NCBI RefSeq assembly: GCF_030730205.1
Contig: NZ_JANQVQ010000240.1
Coordinates: 1 to 36,333, forward strand
Source: Paraglaciecola sp.
GTDB taxonomy: Bacteria; Pseudomonadota; Gammaproteobacteria; Enterobacterales; Alteromonadaceae
DNA: 36,333 bases
Direction: 5' to 3'
A model generated the notes under the pieces. The model was not told where the DNA came from. It saw nothing but the letters and a program-made list of their open reading frames with translations, and did no database searches. The position numbers and the translations under genes are program-made. Positions 1-8,174 of the stretch are shown here, piece by piece; position 1 is the first letter of the stretch, and every line of letters begins with the position of its first letter.

Positions 1-226
1 GCATACCGCAAGTAACCAAAAGTTTAGTATTTACACGGCGACTAAGTAGCCGCATCTGCTGCTTACTGTGGTTGATTATTTAAAGTACAGTAAGCCCGCA
101 TTTACATCCTGCTACTGCAGTCATTAAGATGAGTTAATCCTACTTTTATCCTTAAGTTCTGCACAATAACTGCACTTTTGCTTGCTAATCTTAGTCTTCG
201 TTAATAAATAGACTAGGTTATGTGCG
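1..226. other. Leading non-coding stretch
   Basis: No convincing reading frame enters from the left edge and no RNA gene was recognised. The stretch presumably holds the promoter of the YHYH lipoprotein gene starting at 227, but I could not choose a -35/-10 pair with confidence. A short inverted repeat (TAGTCT / AGACTA, about 192-215) lies just before the start codon; its role is unknown. Confidence 0.4.
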
Positions 227-1213
227 ATGCTAAAATTATCAGATTTAACTCAATGCGTGCTGTTCAGCTCACTCGCTTTTATTTTAAGTGCTTGCGGAGG
301 AGGTACCACAGATGACACCTCAGCACTTATAAGCCCAACAGCGTCCACCGATAGTTATTTTAATGCTGAATTTTTTATAGATGGAGCATTACTTGAAGAC
401 ATCAGCACCCAAACCTGTACCTTATCTTCAGGCACTGTAACAACTTGCTACAAAGTCGTAATCGCCGGTAAACCAGCCAATCGCGACATAGGTCCTTTTT
501 GTCCACCAAGTATTACCTCAGATGCCACCGAAGGCGGTATTTGGTTTGATGGCAGTGGTGAAGTCTATGACATTGACGGTGACTTTATCCTCAACCTTGA
601 CACCCTATATGGCAGTGGTTGGCAGTTATACGATGTCGCAACAGGTTTAGTGAATGTTACTAATACTCAAGCAGCTTGTGAAGCGGCTGCTAGGCCCAAT
701 GTGGATCCCGCCTACCAAAATTACTGCGTGCAATGCTCCTTAGACTACGTGGGAGGTGGCGTATCACAAACGTTTTTAATCCCCACCTCACCTGTTGCTT
801 TAACTAACCCCGCTAATATCAATAGCGATGTTGGAGTCACTCTTGATGGTGTGGCCTTAGCACCAGCTGCGCCAGTCAACGCCATATTAGGTAATTATAC
901 AATTGCCGCTTTTGATGACTGCGGAGGACATGTTAATCCATTCGAAGGTTATCACTATCATGCGTCCACCGGCTGCACCGAGCTGAATTCACAAGCTGAT
1001 GGACACGCAAGTTTGTTAGGTTTTGCTCTTGATGGCTACGGTATTTTTGCCATGTTAGACGCAAGTGGTTATGAAGAAACGGCGCTCGACGAATGTCGTG
1101 GCCACAGTGATGAAACACGAGGCTATCACTATCATTCTGCCAGTGCCGGCGAAAACATGTTTATCGGCTGTTTTCACGGTGAACAAGGCTCTATCAGCGA
1201 GACTCAAGGATGA
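227..1213 (+). CDS. YHYH-domain lipoprotein with duplicated CxGH...GYHYH motif
   Basis: A 328-residue exported protein. The N-terminus has a hydrophobic stretch ending in a lipobox (LSAC, Cys23) followed by Gly-rich sequence, so it is probably a lipoprotein of the outer membrane or periplasm. The C-terminal third carries the motif that names the YHYH family twice: C232-GGH...G241-YHYH and C290-RGH...G299-YHYH, 58 residues apart and alignable without gaps. The regular His/Cys spacing suggests metal binding, but the biochemical role of this family is not established to my knowledge. The upstream ribosome-binding site is weak. The stop overlaps the next start (ATGA), so the two genes are probably translationally coupled. 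Family assignment is confident; function is unknown. Confidence 0.85.
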   Translation: MLKLSDLTQCVLFSSLAFILSACGGGTTDDTSALISPTASTDSYFNAEFFIDGALLEDISTQTCTLSSGTVTTCYKVVIAGKPANRDIGPFCPPSITSDATEGGIWFDGSGEVYDIDGDFILNLDTLYGSGWQLYDVATGLVNVTNTQAACEAAARPNVDPAYQNYCVQCSLDYVGGGVSQTFLIPTSPVALTNPANINSDVGVTLDGVALAPAAPVNAILGNYTIAAFDDCGGHVNPFEGYHYHASTGCTELNSQADGHASLLGFALDGYGIFAMLDASGYEETALDECRGHSDETRGYHYHSASAGENMFIGCFHGEQGSISETQG

Positions 1214-1503
1214 AAACACCTTATCTGATTTTTACTTTATTGCTGAGTTTCCCCACTTTTGCGCACCAAGGTCATATTGATGATGCAGCCGTTCTTGCCT
1301 GCAACGATAAAAAGGTGACAGATGATTGTGAATACAAAAATCAAGTAGCTGATCGTTACAAAGGTAGCTGCCGCTTAATGTTGGAAACGCTGATATGTGT
1401 ACGAAATCAACCGATTGAACGAGCAAATAGTATCTTTCACCCGATGACTGAATCAATGTCGATTACTGAAGGAGAATTTGTCACAGTCAAACAAAACCAG
1501 TAA
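1210..1503 (+). CDS. Small exported four-cysteine protein
   Basis: A 97-residue protein starting inside the stop of the YHYH gene (ATGA overlap). Residues 1-18 form a signal peptide ending PTFA; the predicted mature protein starts with HQGH. Four cysteines (31, 40, 54, 63) are spaced as if for two disulfides. The segment from Ala30 to Arg65 aligns without gaps to the product of the gene at 1603 (ACxxK...D...[YF]...D...G[ST]C...E.L..V), so the two are paralogues. No characterised family was recognised. Co-translation with the YHYH lipoprotein suggests the products work in the same compartment. The open frame and start are well supported; the function is not known. Confidence 0.75.
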   Translation: MKTPYLIFTLLLSFPTFAHQGHIDDAAVLACNDKKVTDDCEYKNQVADRYKGSCRLMLETLICVRNQPIERANSIFHPMTESMSITEGEFVTVKQNQ

Positions 1504-1602
1504 GAAAATAAAAACTGAACAGTCATCTATGACTTTTGAAAGGTTTCTGCACAATCCTTTGTGCCTCTTGTAACTTGAATCAACACAACATTTGGAAGAA
1601 CG

Positions 1603-1866
1603 ATGAAAACGATTTATTGCCGTATTTTAGTACTTAGCTTAGTTATTTCCTCAGCGACTGTAATCGCCCAGGAAAAAAACAACAAACGAGGTCATAAACC
1701 ACCACCAGAGGCAATTGCCGCATGTGAAGGCAAGTCGGCCGGTGACACTGTCAGTTTCGAAACTCCCCGCGGCGATACTCTTGAAGGCACCTGCCAAAAA
1801 ATTGATGAACAACTTGTGGCTGTACCGGCTAATGGTGAGCGCCCCCCCGCGCCTAAAAAAGACTAG
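1603..1866 (+). CDS. Small exported protein, paralogue of the gene at 1210
   Basis: An 87-residue protein with a signal peptide (about 1-22, ending VIA) and a GGAAGA ribosome-binding site in front of the ATG. The mature part starts with a basic, Pro-rich section, then has ACEGK...GD and a GTC motif, and ends in a Pro/Lys-rich tail. It aligns without gaps over 36 residues with the four-cysteine protein upstream, but the second cysteine pair is replaced by Val and Ala, leaving one potential disulfide. The function is unknown. It lies 99 bp after its paralogue, on the same strand, with no terminator seen between them, so it may share a transcript. Confidence 0.7.
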   Translation: MKTIYCRILVLSLVISSATVIAQEKNNKRGHKPPPEAIAACEGKSAGDTVSFETPRGDTLEGTCQKIDEQLVAVPANGERPPAPKKD

Positions 1867-1937
1867 GAAGTAGTGAGGTAACGCCATGTTTAAGCTAAAC
1901 CTTATGCATGATCTTAAAATTAACTGGAGTACCCAAT

Positions 1938-2291
1938 ATGCAAATAGACAGCACAAGCAGTCAATTGTTTACGGCAGCAAGTTCAGCTACTGCTGCGAGT
2001 CAACGCCCACCTCCGCCACATGGTGGTCCGCCACCAAGTGGCCCGCCGCCAGGGCTGGAAAACGCGGTATCGACCTTATCTGAGGATGAGCAAGACAGTG
2101 TTTCTGCAACTTTAAAGTCTTTGAGCAAAGAGCAACATGATGAACTAAAAAGTATCTTAGATGAGCTAAAAACCAAGGCTTCAACGCAGTCTGATGAAGA
2201 GTTGGGGCAGTCATTTTTAGCCGCTTTAAATAGTGTTTCTGGCAGTTCACTCCAAGCAAATAGTCAAAATATTATTGATACTTTTGCGTAG
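1938..2291 (+). CDS. Proline-rich small hypothetical protein
   Basis: A 117-residue protein. I chose the ATG at 1938 because a GGAG ribosome-binding site lies 9 bases upstream; in-frame ATGs such as 1908 lack one. There is no signal peptide. Residues about 22-41 are Pro/Gly-rich (RPPPPHGGPPPSGPPPG), followed by an acidic and amphipathic helical part (LSEDEQ, LSKEQHDELKSILDELK). The protein ends NIIDTFA, similar to the IDTFA end of the small motility-type protein at 18983. No known family was recognised. It is last in the same-strand group starting at 227 and is followed by a strong terminator. Confidence 0.65.
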   Translation: MQIDSTSSQLFTAASSATAASQRPPPPHGGPPPSGPPPGLENAVSTLSEDEQDSVSATLKSLSKEQHDELKSILDELKTKASTQSDEELGQSFLAALNSVSGSSLQANSQNIIDTFA

Positions 2292-2322
2292 CTAACAGAG
2301 CTAACAAGAATTCATATGGGTC

Positions 2323-2358
2323 AAGGCAACTCAAAAATATTTTTGTGTTGCCTTTTTT
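2323..2358 (+). terminator. Rho-independent terminator after the YHYH gene group
   Basis: Stem AAGGCAAC (2323-2330) pairs with GTTGCCTT (2347-2354); the inner sequence CAAAAATATTTTTG is self-complementary and extends the hairpin. A T-run (2353-2358) follows. It ends transcription about 30 bp after the stop at 2291. Confidence 0.85.
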
Positions 2359-2482
2359 AGCTTAAATTTATCATTTGTTGTTTATTACCTACTTATACGA
2401 TATTCATTTTGAGATCAGGGGCAAAATTTGCTAATTTCAGCGCGTATTGACACAAACACATTGAATTTTAAAAGGGTAATCC

Positions 2483-3085
2483 ATGTTTCGCCTTATCTTA
2501 ATATCTATCTTATTCTTAGCCTCGACTACTTGTTTGGCTGTGGTAAAAGACGATGGCTCACAAATCCAAGCTGGTAATTATTACCCAAGGGTAAAATTTG
2601 AAACTTCAATGGGCGATATCATCGTTGAACTTAATCGTAAAAAAGCGCCTATTACGGTAAACAATTTTTTGCGGTATGTGCAAAAACGTAGTTATGAGGG
2701 CACGATATTCCACCGCGTGGTAATCGACTTTGTCGTGCAAGGCGGCGGTTATGATGAAAACTTTGCTGAACTGTTTTCCTATGGCAATATTTTTAATGAG
2801 TCAGGTAACGGCCTGAAAAATGAAAAATACACTATCGCCATGGCTCGGCAGGACGACCCGCATACCGCCAACCGTCAGTTCTTTTTTAATATGGAAGATA
2901 ACGTCACATTAGATCCAGGACGCTATTGGGGATATGCCGTATTTGGTTCAGTTGTCGAAGGCTACGAGGTAGTAGACGCAATGTCATTGGTGCCCACACA
3001 CGTTGATCCAACGTGGGGCTGGTCAGACGTACCAGTAGAAAAAGTCATCTTGCAGCGCGCGACTATTTTACCTATGGAGTTTTAA
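2483..3085 (+). CDS. Exported cyclophilin-type peptidyl-prolyl isomerase
   Basis: A 200-residue protein that catalyses cis-trans isomerisation of Xaa-Pro bonds, probably in the periplasm. Residues 1-19 form a signal peptide (ending CLA). Cyclophilin landmarks are in order: TSMGDIIVELN, APITVNNFLRYV, the catalytic-site segment FHRVVIDFVVQGGG (Arg of FHR kept), DPHTANRQFFFN, then YAVFGSVVEGYEVVDAM. Length fits single-domain bacterial PpiA-type cyclophilins. The ATG has an AAAAGGG ribosome-binding site. The 3' end overlaps the convergent acetyltransferase gene by 14 bp. The family is certain; which periplasmic clients it serves cannot be told. Confidence 0.93.
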   Translation: MFRLILISILFLASTTCLAVVKDDGSQIQAGNYYPRVKFETSMGDIIVELNRKKAPITVNNFLRYVQKRSYEGTIFHRVVIDFVVQGGGYDENFAELFSYGNIFNESGNGLKNEKYTIAMARQDDPHTANRQFFFNMEDNVTLDPGRYWGYAVFGSVVEGYEVVDAMSLVPTHVDPTWGWSDVPVEKVILQRATILPMEF

Positions 3086-3611
3086 GCCAATCGGCTTTAC
3101 TGAGTTCGAACAAATTACTGCCGGCATCCTTCTCATCCATATGGTGCAAACTTTTGAACACAAAACCGAGTTTTGCTAATAAGGCCATAGAAGGTTGATT
3201 ATTTTTTGTTGTAATAGCCGCTAATAAAAGCACACTTGTTTTTTCAAACATATTATCAATGACTGCCTTTGCTGCTTCCAACGCATAGCCCTGCCCTCGG
3301 GCTTGTGCTAAAAAAGCAAAACCAAGATCCGGCATACTCAGATTGTCCCGCTGCAATAGGCCGCACAAACCAATTGGCCTCTGCTCGCTGAGCGTTTCAA
3401 CCACCATCAAACCGAAACCATGTTGTCTATACATGGCATGAGGCCCTGTTTGGATATAACGTATGGCGTCCTCGAGATTATGGACGCCTTTGTCGCCAAT
3501 ATAGGTGAGCCAATCAGGCTCATTCACTAGCGCATAAATAAAATCCGCATCCGTTAAGCCTAATGAACGCAATGATAGTCGTGCGGTAACGAGGGTTTCA
3601 ATACTGGGCAT
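3072..3611 (-). CDS. GNAT acetyltransferase (RimJ/RimL type)
   Basis: A 179-residue N-acetyltransferase of the Acetyltransf_3 type, which uses acetyl-CoA to acetylate an amine, often a protein N-terminus or a small molecule. The start TLVTARLSLRSL is typical, and the acetyl-CoA loop is visible as ARGQGYALEAAKAV. I prefer the ATG at 3611 over an upstream in-frame ATG at 3650: it gives the usual family N-terminus and lies 5 bases after the stop of the membrane protein gene (3617), whereas the upstream one would overlap that gene. It is probably the last gene of an epmA-led operon. The substrate is unknown. The 3' end overlaps the convergent cyclophilin gene by 14 bp. Confidence 0.88.
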   Translation of the reverse strand: MPSIETLVTARLSLRSLGLTDADFIYALVNEPDWLTYIGDKGVHNLEDAIRYIQTGPHAMYRQHGFGLMVVETLSEQRPIGLCGLLQRDNLSMPDLGFAFLAQARGQGYALEAAKAVIDNMFEKTSVLLLAAITTKNNQPSMALLAKLGFVFKSLHHMDEKDAGSNLFELSKADWLKTP

Positions 3612-3616
3612 TTGAC

Positions 3617-4060
3617 TTAATTGACCCCCACCATACAAAGCGCGATACACATAAATATCAGCATAATATGGGGATAGGCCACGGTAGGCCTTAAACCTTG
3701 ATGTATATATTCACCGACCAGTGCTTTGCCGCTTGGGCGAGACGCAAGCCAACTTTGATTAAATTGAAAAGGCAATAAATTGGCCTGGTAATCACCACAT
3801 ATATTTTGATGAATCGCTTCTTCGACCACCAGTAAACGTTGGGCAATTCGATTTTGAAAGGTACACCAGATGGCATCTTGCAACCACAGTATCGCAATGA
3901 TAACTAATGCCCACAAACCCGCGTGTAAGCTAAACCACAATAAGCAGCTCAAGGTTATGCTCACTAACTTAATCAATAAAGAGAGTTTTTCATAGCTGTC
4001 AGATTGATTTTGTAAAGTCTGCCACTCGTTTTGGAAAAGTAGTACCTTATCCGTTTGCAT
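3617..4060 (-). CDS. Small inner-membrane protein, unknown function
   Basis: A 147-residue protein. The start at 4060 (MQTDKVLLFQNEW) has a GGGGT ribosome-binding site; the longer open frame upstream runs back into epmA and is not likely coding. Two adjacent hydrophobic segments (about residues 29-60, including LVSITLSCLLWFSL and LWALVIIAILWL) form a hairpin, and a third (HIMLIFMCIALCMVGV) ends the protein; a soluble loop with a VVEEAIHQ helix lies between. The topology resembles other small membrane proteins with paired helices, but I recognise no family. It starts 23 bp after epmA and ends 5 bp before the acetyltransferase, so the three are probably co-transcribed. Confidence 0.75.
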   Translation of the reverse strand: MQTDKVLLFQNEWQTLQNQSDSYEKLSLLIKLVSITLSCLLWFSLHAGLWALVIIAILWLQDAIWCTFQNRIAQRLLVVEEAIHQNICGDYQANLLPFQFNQSWLASRPSGKALVGEYIHQGLRPTVAYPHIMLIFMCIALCMVGVN

Positions 4061-4083
4061 CGTTACCCCTAAGAAATAAAAAA

Positions 4084-5061
4084 TTACGCATTTGCATAAC
4101 CAAAGGCTAGTACCTCTGAAATCTGCTGGCAATCTAAAGCCAACATAACAAGTCGGTCTATGCCCATTGCCACGCCTGCACAAGCAGGCAAACCGTGTTG
4201 TAATGCGCTCAGAAAAAATTCGTCTACTGCAATAGTCGGCAAGCCTGCTTGTTGCCTTTTATGATTATCTACTTCAAAGCGTCTGCGCTGCTCTTTAACA
4301 TCACTTAACTCGTTAAAGCCATTAGCCAACTCTACCCCCTTATAATAAAGTTCAAAGCGCTCTGCGACTAAAGGGTTTGTTGAATTAAGCTTAGCTAAAG
4401 CCGCTTGACTGGCTGGAAAATCATAAACAAAACACAGCGTATCTTGACTAATAGCCGGCTCAATATGCTGACTAAACAACAGGTTCAGTAATACATCAAC
4501 GTCATTTTCATTTGCCGCCAGTTCAGCATAACCGAGTGAATCACATAAGGCTTTTAAGTTGTGCATATCATCCAGCAACGGATCAAAGTGCAAGATTTGT
4601 TTAAAGGCTTGTTGATACGTAAGGCGCTGTGCTTTGTCAGTGCCTAAAATGCTGCAAGCCAAGATCTCCACTTCATCCATCAGCATGTAATGATCGTAGT
4701 CAGGGCGATACCATTCAAGCATGGTAAATTCTGGGTTATGTAAACGTCCAGCCTCTTCATTTCTAAAAGCTTTGCTTAGCTGGTAGATCGCGCCACTGCC
4801 TGCACATAATAAACGTTTCATGGCAAACTCGGGAGAGGTTTGTAAATATAATTGGGTGACATTAGGGGAAAGAGGATCGTCAAACTGGCAACTAAAAGCG
4901 CGCAAATTGAGATCGGTGACACTCCCGTGGCATAAAGCCGGTGTGTCTACTTCTAGTACGTCTCGCTCATCAAAAAACTGCCTTATTTTTTTTAAGATGT
5001 CGGCCCGCTGGCGCAACACATCAATATTTGCAGACGGTTGCCAATGATTTGTTGGGTTCAT
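4084..5061 (-). CDS. epmA: EF-P lysine lysyltransferase EpmA (GenX/PoxA/YjeA)
   Basis: A 325-residue class II lysyl-tRNA synthetase paralogue that attaches (R)-beta-lysine to Lys34 of elongation factor P. It matches E. coli EpmA along its length: WQPSA start, class II motif 2 region FRNEEAGRLHNPEFTMLEWYRP, ELANGFNEL, and motif 3 GVAMGIDRLVMLAL. There is no N-terminal anticodon-binding domain, which separates EpmA from LysS. Two ATGs lie six bases apart; the second (5061) gives exactly the E. coli length and places TGAG at a proper ribosome-binding distance, so I chose it. It follows efp on the same strand but is separated from it by a terminator, so it relies on read-through or its own promoter. 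Confidence 0.96.
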   Translation of the reverse strand: MNPTNHWQPSANIDVLRQRADILKKIRQFFDERDVLEVDTPALCHGSVTDLNLRAFSCQFDDPLSPNVTQLYLQTSPEFAMKRLLCAGSGAIYQLSKAFRNEEAGRLHNPEFTMLEWYRPDYDHYMLMDEVEILACSILGTDKAQRLTYQQAFKQILHFDPLLDDMHNLKALCDSLGYAELAANENDVDVLLNLLFSQHIEPAISQDTLCFVYDFPASQAALAKLNSTNPLVAERFELYYKGVELANGFNELSDVKEQRRRFEVDNHKRQQAGLPTIAVDEFFLSALQHGLPACAGVAMGIDRLVMLALDCQQISEVLAFGYANA

Positions 5062-5100
5062 GCTCATGACTCAAATATCTGACTATGGTGTTTTACTCAC

Positions 5101-5128
5101 AAAAAAGCTCACCTAAGTGAGCTTTTTA
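5101..5128 (-). terminator. Terminator after efp
   Basis: A perfect hairpin, AAAAAGCTCAC (5102-5112) / GTGAGCTTTTT (5117-5127), with loop CTAA. The flanking A and T runs make it symmetric, but the gene it follows is efp, which ends at 5146 on the minus strand. It lies between efp and epmA and should make epmA expression lower than efp. Confidence 0.9.
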
Positions 5129-5145
5129 CCGACATAAAGCGGCGA

Positions 5146-5715
5146 CTACTTTTGTACTCGCGACACATATTCTCCGCTACGCGTATCCACTTTTACAATT
5201 TCGCCCTGTTGAACAAACAAAGGTACTCGAACAACAGCCCCAGTTGATAAGGTTGCGGGTTTTCCACCAGTACCAGCGGTATCGCCTTTAAGGCCGGGAT
5301 CGGTCTGAACAATTTCTAGTTCAACAAAATTAGGTGGGCTAACCGCAATGGGTGTGCCATTCCACAAGGTAATCGTGCAAAGATCATTTTCAACTAACCA
5401 TTTAAGATTATCGCCTAATGCCTTAGAATCAGCAGCGATTTGCTCAAAGGTTTCATTGTTCATAAAGTGCCAAAATTCGCCATCAGTGTACAGATAGGCT
5501 AGGTCAGTATCCATGACGTCTGCGCTTTCTACGGTATCACCAGATTTGAAGGTTTTTTCGAGTACTTTATTTGAAATCAATTTGCGAATTCTTACACGGC
5601 TAAAGGCTTGGCCTTTACCAGGTTTAACAAATTCATTTTCTAGAATGTTGCAAGGTTCGCCGTCGAGCATGATTTTAAGGCCCGCTTTGAACTCGTTTGT
5701 GCTGATATTAGCCAT
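5146..5715 (-). CDS. efp: Translation elongation factor P
   Basis: A 189-residue protein that relieves ribosome stalling at polyproline stretches. The three-domain EF-P layout is clear: N-terminal KOW-like part with the modified-lysine loop (VKPGKGQAF, Lys34), then [12 protein letters not shown], and the C-terminal signature [24 protein letters not shown]. Lys34 is the residue beta-lysylated by EpmA, and epmA and epmB lie on either side. The ATG has a CGAGGA ribosome-binding site. Only 34 bp separate its start from that of divergent epmB, so the promoters must overlap each other or the neighbouring coding regions. A possible efp -10 (TATTTT) lies in that gap, but I do not call it firmly. Confidence 0.98.
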   Translation of the reverse strand: MANISTNEFKAGLKIMLDGEPCNILENEFVKPGKGQAFSRVRIRKLISNKVLEKTFKSGDTVESADVMDTDLAYLYTDGEFWHFMNNETFEQIAADSKALGDNLKWLVENDLCTITLWNGTPIAVSPPNFVELEIVQTDPGLKGDTAGTGGKPATLSTGAVVRVPLFVQQGEIVKVDTRSGEYVSRVQK

Positions 5716-5749
5716 GTGTCCTCGTGAAGATAAAATACTGAGTCAATAA

Positions 5750-6772
5750 TTGTTGCAAATAATACCTAAAAAAATCATCGCTGTAGAGCATAACTGGCAA
5801 AAAGAACTCGCAATGGCGTTTTCAGACCCTATTACTCTACTTAATTACCTACAACTGCCCGCTGATGACTTTGCCGACGACATTAAAGCAAGGTCGCTAT
5901 TTCCCTTGCGTGTGCCTCGTCCCTTTGCCGACAAAATGGTCAAAGGGGATGCCAATGACCCCTTATTTAAACAGGTTTTTACCAGCCAATTAGAATTCCA
6001 ACAAGCCGCAAATTTTGTGGCCGATCCGCTGGATGAACATGAAAACGTACAACCGGGCATTCTACATAAATACAAAAGTCGTTTGCTAATGTTGATCCGC
6101 GGTGGTTGTGCGGTTAATTGCCGCTACTGTTTTCGTCGTCATTTTCCCTATGGGGATAACCATTTAAATCGCAAAGAATGGCGCACTGCCCTAGATTACA
6201 TCAAAGCGGATACTCAGTTAAACGAGGTTATTTATTCAGGGGGCGATCCCCTAATGGCGAAAGATGATTTTTTGCAATGGTTAACCGAAGAAATTGCTGC
6301 CATTGGACACATTAAACGCTTGCGTGTCCATACTCGTTTACCAGTGGTGATACCCTCACGTGTCACCGATGAATTAATTTCATGGCTCACAGCAAGTCGC
6401 TTGCAGCCCATCGTGGTACTACACATCAATCATGCCAACGAAATTGATGATAAGCTCAAGCAAGCGGTCACAAAATTAAAACAGGCCGGCGTCACTTTAT
6501 TAAATCAAGCCGTATTATTGAAAGGCATAAACGATCAAGTCGAGCAGCAAATCGCCCTCAGTGAAGCGTTATTTGCCAGTGGTGTATTGCCCTACTACTT
6601 ACACCTATTAGATAAAGTAGCAGGCGCCAGTCATTTTGATTGCCCCGAAACGCATGCTCAAACATTAATGGCTGAGCTCATTAAAGCTTTACCCGGTTAT
6701 TTGGTCCCCAAATTAGTGCGGGAGGTAGGTGGTCAGCCAGGCAAAACGCCCATCGACCTCCACTTAACTTAG
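5750..6772 (+). CDS. epmB: EF-P (R)-beta-lysylation protein EpmB (lysine 2,3-aminomutase type)
   Basis: A 340-residue radical SAM, PLP-dependent enzyme that converts (S)-alpha-lysine to (R)-beta-lysine for EF-P modification. The iron-sulfur motif is C120-AVN-C124-RY-C127, followed by FRRHFPY; SGGDPLMA, LPVVIPSRVT, HINHANEID and the C-terminal GYLVPKLVREVGGQPGKTP are typical. The start is TTG at 5750: it gives an N-terminus and length matching E. coli EpmB (342 residues), whereas the first in-frame ATG (about 5812) would remove conserved sequence. The ribosome-binding site is weak. A terminator follows, in the convergent gap before nagP. EpmC, the hydroxylase, is not in this window. Confidence 0.96.
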   Translation: MLQIIPKKIIAVEHNWQKELAMAFSDPITLLNYLQLPADDFADDIKARSLFPLRVPRPFADKMVKGDANDPLFKQVFTSQLEFQQAANFVADPLDEHENVQPGILHKYKSRLLMLIRGGCAVNCRYCFRRHFPYGDNHLNRKEWRTALDYIKADTQLNEVIYSGGDPLMAKDDFLQWLTEEIAAIGHIKRLRVHTRLPVVIPSRVTDELISWLTASRLQPIVVLHINHANEIDDKLKQAVTKLKQAGVTLLNQAVLLKGINDQVEQQIALSEALFASGVLPYYLHLLDKVAGASHFDCPETHAQTLMAELIKALPGYLVPKLVREVGGQPGKTPIDLHLT

Positions 6773-6796
6773 CCAGTAATACAAGCTACATAAAAA

Positions 6797-6825
6797 GCGA
6801 TTGTAGAGGCAGTCGCATTTTTATT
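6797..6825 (+). terminator. Terminator between convergent epmB and nagP
   Basis: GCGATTG (6797-6803) pairs with CAGTCGC (6810-6816), using one G-U wobble in the plus-strand RNA, loop TAGAGG, then ATTTTTA. Read on the minus strand the same hairpin has one C-A mismatch but also a T-tail, so it may serve nagP too, less well. Confidence 0.75.
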
Positions 6826-6842
6826 ACTGCTTTTTTATGTCA

Positions 6843-8162
6843 TTAAGCGCGTCGCCACGTTGTCATGCTGCAGCCTTTAATGCCATAAAACAAAATGAAT
6901 AAATAACAGGGCACCATCATCCAATAAGCATCAATTGGGCTGTAGTGAGAAGAAAGCACGCCAAACACCATGGGTAGAATCGCACCACCCGCAATTCCCA
7001 TGATCAGTAAGGCTGAACCTTTGGCAGTAAAGTAACCTAAATTTTGTAAGGCCAAAGGCCACACCGCAGGCCATACAATGGCGTTCGATAAGCCCAATAA
7101 CGCAACAAAGGCAACGGTATTAGGAATGGTTTGGATACCTAACCAGCCCCACAACATTTCAGACACACCGAAGTGGGCTGGATTTGAATAAATCACACAG
7201 ATTGAAAATGCGATTCCTGAAAGTGCTGAAGCAATCAGTAAGGTTTTTTGCGAAATAAACCGCGGCGTTAAAAACAAGCCCAGTAGGTAACCAATTACCA
7301 TAAAAAACATGGTAAATGAGGTCAATGAAGTGGCATTTTCAACGCCCAAGCCAGAGCCCAATAAACCAATGGTGTCACCGGCAATAACCTCTACACCTAC
7401 GTAGAAAAACAAGGTAACGACCCCAAGAATCAAATGTGGAAAATGCAACACAGACGTTTTGTCTGAGTGACTTACTTGCAGACTCTGCGCTTCATGTTCT
7501 AAATCGAGCTCAGGTAAATCTGAAAAACGCAAGGCAACGGCAAGTAAGCTTAGCGCGATAGCCATACCCAAATAAGGCAAAATTAGGTTGTCTGACATGA
7601 TGGTTATTTGACTTGCTTGTTCAGCAGGGCTAAGCAATTCAAAAGTTTTAGCGCTAATGCCTTCAAATTCACCCAAAATCAGAAAGGTAAAGATGATCGG
7701 AGCAAGCACACCTGCACCTTTGTTGAGGAGCCCCATGATAGAAATTCGCGCTGCAGCAGACTCTTGCGGGCCTACTTTCACTAAATAAGGGTTTGATGCT
7801 GTTTGTAAAATGGTAAGCCCTGAACCAACAACAAATTGCGCAAACAAAAAGATGCTAAAAGCTTGAGACTTAGCTGCTGGAATAAATAACAAACAACCCG
7901 CAGCGATAAGACCTAAGCCAATTGACATGGCATTTTTATATCCGCTTTTTTCCAGAATATACGACATAGGCAGCGCCATCACTACATAAGCAATATAAAA
8001 ACTGAAGGCGATCAACATGGCTTGAATTTCACCAAGCTGGCAAACAATTTGTAAAAACGGTATCAACGCACCGTTTAACCACGTTATAAATCCAAAAACA
8101 AAAAACAGTGATCCTATGATGACTAATGGCATCCAATTGCCATAGGTTAATCGTGCTTGCAT
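6843..8162 (-). CDS. nagP: N-acetylglucosamine permease NagP (FucP-type MFS)
   Basis: A 439-residue inner-membrane sugar/H+ symporter of the FGHS/FucP family with about 12 hydrophobic segments. The start FVFGFITWLNGALIPFLQIVCQL is the usual FucP-family first helix, and QTASNPYLVKVGP and NKGAGVLAPI are conserved family loops. Sitting 12 bp after nagA at the end of a nag operon identifies the likely substrate as N-acetylglucosamine, in place of the PTS transporter used by enterobacteria. This agrees with the NagP described in Shewanella. The ATG has an AGGAAGAG ribosome-binding site. Specificity is inferred from context. Confidence 0.92.
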   Translation of the reverse strand: MQARLTYGNWMPLVIIGSLFFVFGFITWLNGALIPFLQIVCQLGEIQAMLIAFSFYIAYVVMALPMSYILEKSGYKNAMSIGLGLIAAGCLLFIPAAKSQAFSIFLFAQFVVGSGLTILQTASNPYLVKVGPQESAAARISIMGLLNKGAGVLAPIIFTFLILGEFEGISAKTFELLSPAEQASQITIMSDNLILPYLGMAIALSLLAVALRFSDLPELDLEHEAQSLQVSHSDKTSVLHFPHLILGVVTLFFYVGVEVIAGDTIGLLGSGLGVENATSLTSFTMFFMVIGYLLGLFLTPRFISQKTLLIASALSGIAFSICVIYSNPAHFGVSEMLWGWLGIQTIPNTVAFVALLGLSNAIVWPAVWPLALQNLGYFTAKGSALLIMGIAGGAILPMVFGVLSSHYSPIDAYWMMVPCYLFILFYGIKGCSMTTWRRA

Positions 8163-8174
8163 CGGCTCTTCCTT

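Noticed and set aside
1065-1280. 71-codon frame spanning the end of the YHYH gene and the start of the next
   Set aside because: Both overlapped genes have family or signal-peptide support, and this frame has neither.
2447-2480. TTGACA just before the cyclophilin start as a promoter -35
   Set aside because: The matching -10 would fall on the ribosome-binding site, too close to the ATG at 2483.
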